Positions 63,630-64,000 of a stretch of DNA of 64,000 nt are shown here, piece by piece. The notes below the pieces were generated by a model. It did no database searches and had not been told where the DNA came from. It was given only the letters and a program-made list of their open reading frames with translations. Each line of letters opens with the position of its first letter. The first letter of the stretch is position 1. The translations under genes and the position numbers were made by a program. The stretch comes from Rhizobium rhizoryzae (GTDB taxonomy: Bacteria; Pseudomonadota; Alphaproteobacteria; Rhizobiales; Rhizobiaceae): positions 1,393,501 to 1,457,500 of the forward strand of contig NZ_CP049250.1 in assembly GCF_011046895.1 (NCBI RefSeq). The letters are read 5' to 3'.

Positions 63630-64000
63630 TTAACGGCTTGCGACCATTTCGCCCGTATTGGATGCCAAAAGCGCATCGATGCGTTTGCGTTCGTCCTCGA
63701 ACTTGGCAAGCGCTGTGCCGCTGAGCGATTTGCCACCGGGCAGGCGCACTTTCATGGCATCTACCTTTGTTCCGTTGACGATGAGCTCGTAATGCAGATG
63801 CGCGCCGGTCGAGGAACCAGTCGAGCCCACATAGCCTATGACTTGGCCCTGCGTGATTTTGGCCCCTTCGCGGACACCTTTGGCGATGGCGCTCTGGTGG
63901 TTGTAGGAGGTTTCATAGCCGTTCGGGTGACGGATAATCGTCTGGTTACCGTAACCGGAAGCCCATCCGGCCTTTTCAACCACACCGTTACCCGTTGCAA
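63630..64000 (-). CDS. M23 family metallopeptidase, C-terminal part
   Basis: This is the last 123 residues of an M23 (LytM/NlpD-type) peptidase that runs off the right edge. The visible part starts in the domain (ATGNGVVEKAGWASGYGNQT) and has the zinc-binding motif GSTGSSTGAHLHYEL with the HLH ligands, so it should be active unless upstream ligands are lost. Such enzymes cut peptidoglycan cross-links in the periplasm. The N-terminus, including any signal peptide or LysM domains, is outside the window. It converges on clpB. Confidence 0.92.
   Translation of the reverse strand, partial: ATGNGVVEKAGWASGYGNQTIIRHPNGYETSYNHQSAIAKGVREGAKITQGQVIGYVGSTGSSTGAHLHYELIVNGTKVDAMKVRLPGGKSLSGTALAKFEDERKRIDALLASNTGEMVASR

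Overview
The window is 64 kb of GC-rich, gene-dense bacterial chromosome. It looks like core genome of a Rhizobiaceae alphaproteobacterium of the Rhizobium/Agrobacterium/Allorhizobium group. The evidence is the class-specific gene content (CobS/CobT cobaltochelatase, the comF-grxC-nitrilase-DUF1178 run, lysC-ptsP-prfA-prmC-DUF4167-clpB, hisC-tyrC, DUF2125, TIGR02302, DUF3108, PduO-type adenosyltransferase next to electron transfer flavoprotein) and two kinds of intergenic repeat typical of Rhizobiales. These repeats are a palindromic element at 25076-25126 and a repeat cluster at 7583-7948 whose translation gives the familiar spurious string SPLEGEMSGRTEGG. There is no integrase, transposase, phage gene, CRISPR array or secretion island, and gene content and base use look uniform.

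Layout. 1-7 kb: the end of aroB, a CBS-domain membrane protein, bolA, a J-domain protein, the cobS-cobT chelatase pair and an exported phytase-like esterase. 7-8.6 kb: the only long stretch without a recognised gene, holding strong inverted repeats and a duplicated 153-bp repeat. 8.6-22 kb: a queuosine-precursor transporter with a possible preQ1-type pseudoknot at its start codon, rpmB with a clear sigma-70 promoter, a DUF3108 protein, an EamA permease, a cupin, gloB, a methyltransferase, hisC-tyrC, DUF2125, a ChaC-like cyclotransferase, a 3-hydroxybutyryl-CoA dehydrogenase, tlpA, argH, a small lipoprotein and lysA. 22-36 kb: a 910-residue TIGR02302 protein, a single-domain receiver, hpt, ftsE-ftsX with a membrane neighbour, a YdcF protein and an acyltransferase, etfB-etfA, an ATR and a twin-helix small protein, an SDR, YihY and gluQ. 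36-50 kb: an AlkA-type glycosylase, an HNH protein, dsbB, tRNA-Leu(CAA), a CelD-type acyltransferase with a polysaccharide flippase, secA, a parvulin, argJ-GNAT-mutT, a small membrane protein, an orphan Flp pilin and a methyltransferase. 50-64 kb: comF-grxC-nitrilase-DUF1178, ubiG, an SH3 protein, lysC, ptsP, prfA-prmC, a DUF4167 protein, clpB behind a heat-shock-like promoter, and the end of an M23 peptidase.

How the parts fit. Most genes are housekeeping: aromatic, histidine, arginine, lysine and cobalamin biosynthesis, translation termination (release factor 1 beside its methylase), protein export and quality control (SecA, parvulin, DsbB, TlpA, ClpB), division (FtsEX) and regulation (nitrogen phosphotransferase enzyme I, receiver). 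Several neighbours overlap by 4-8 bases and are probably translated together: hisC/tyrC, gloB/cupin, ftsE/ftsX, GNAT/mutT and nitrilase/DUF1178.

I found no clearly new multi-gene system. The best leads are RNA-level and small: the preQ1-like fold at the transporter start codon, a nested hairpin between prmC and the DUF4167 gene, the structured gene-free gap near 7.2-7.5 kb, and a perfect DnaA box in front of a small membrane protein and an orphan pilin. All functions are inferred from the sequence alone; no database search was run.
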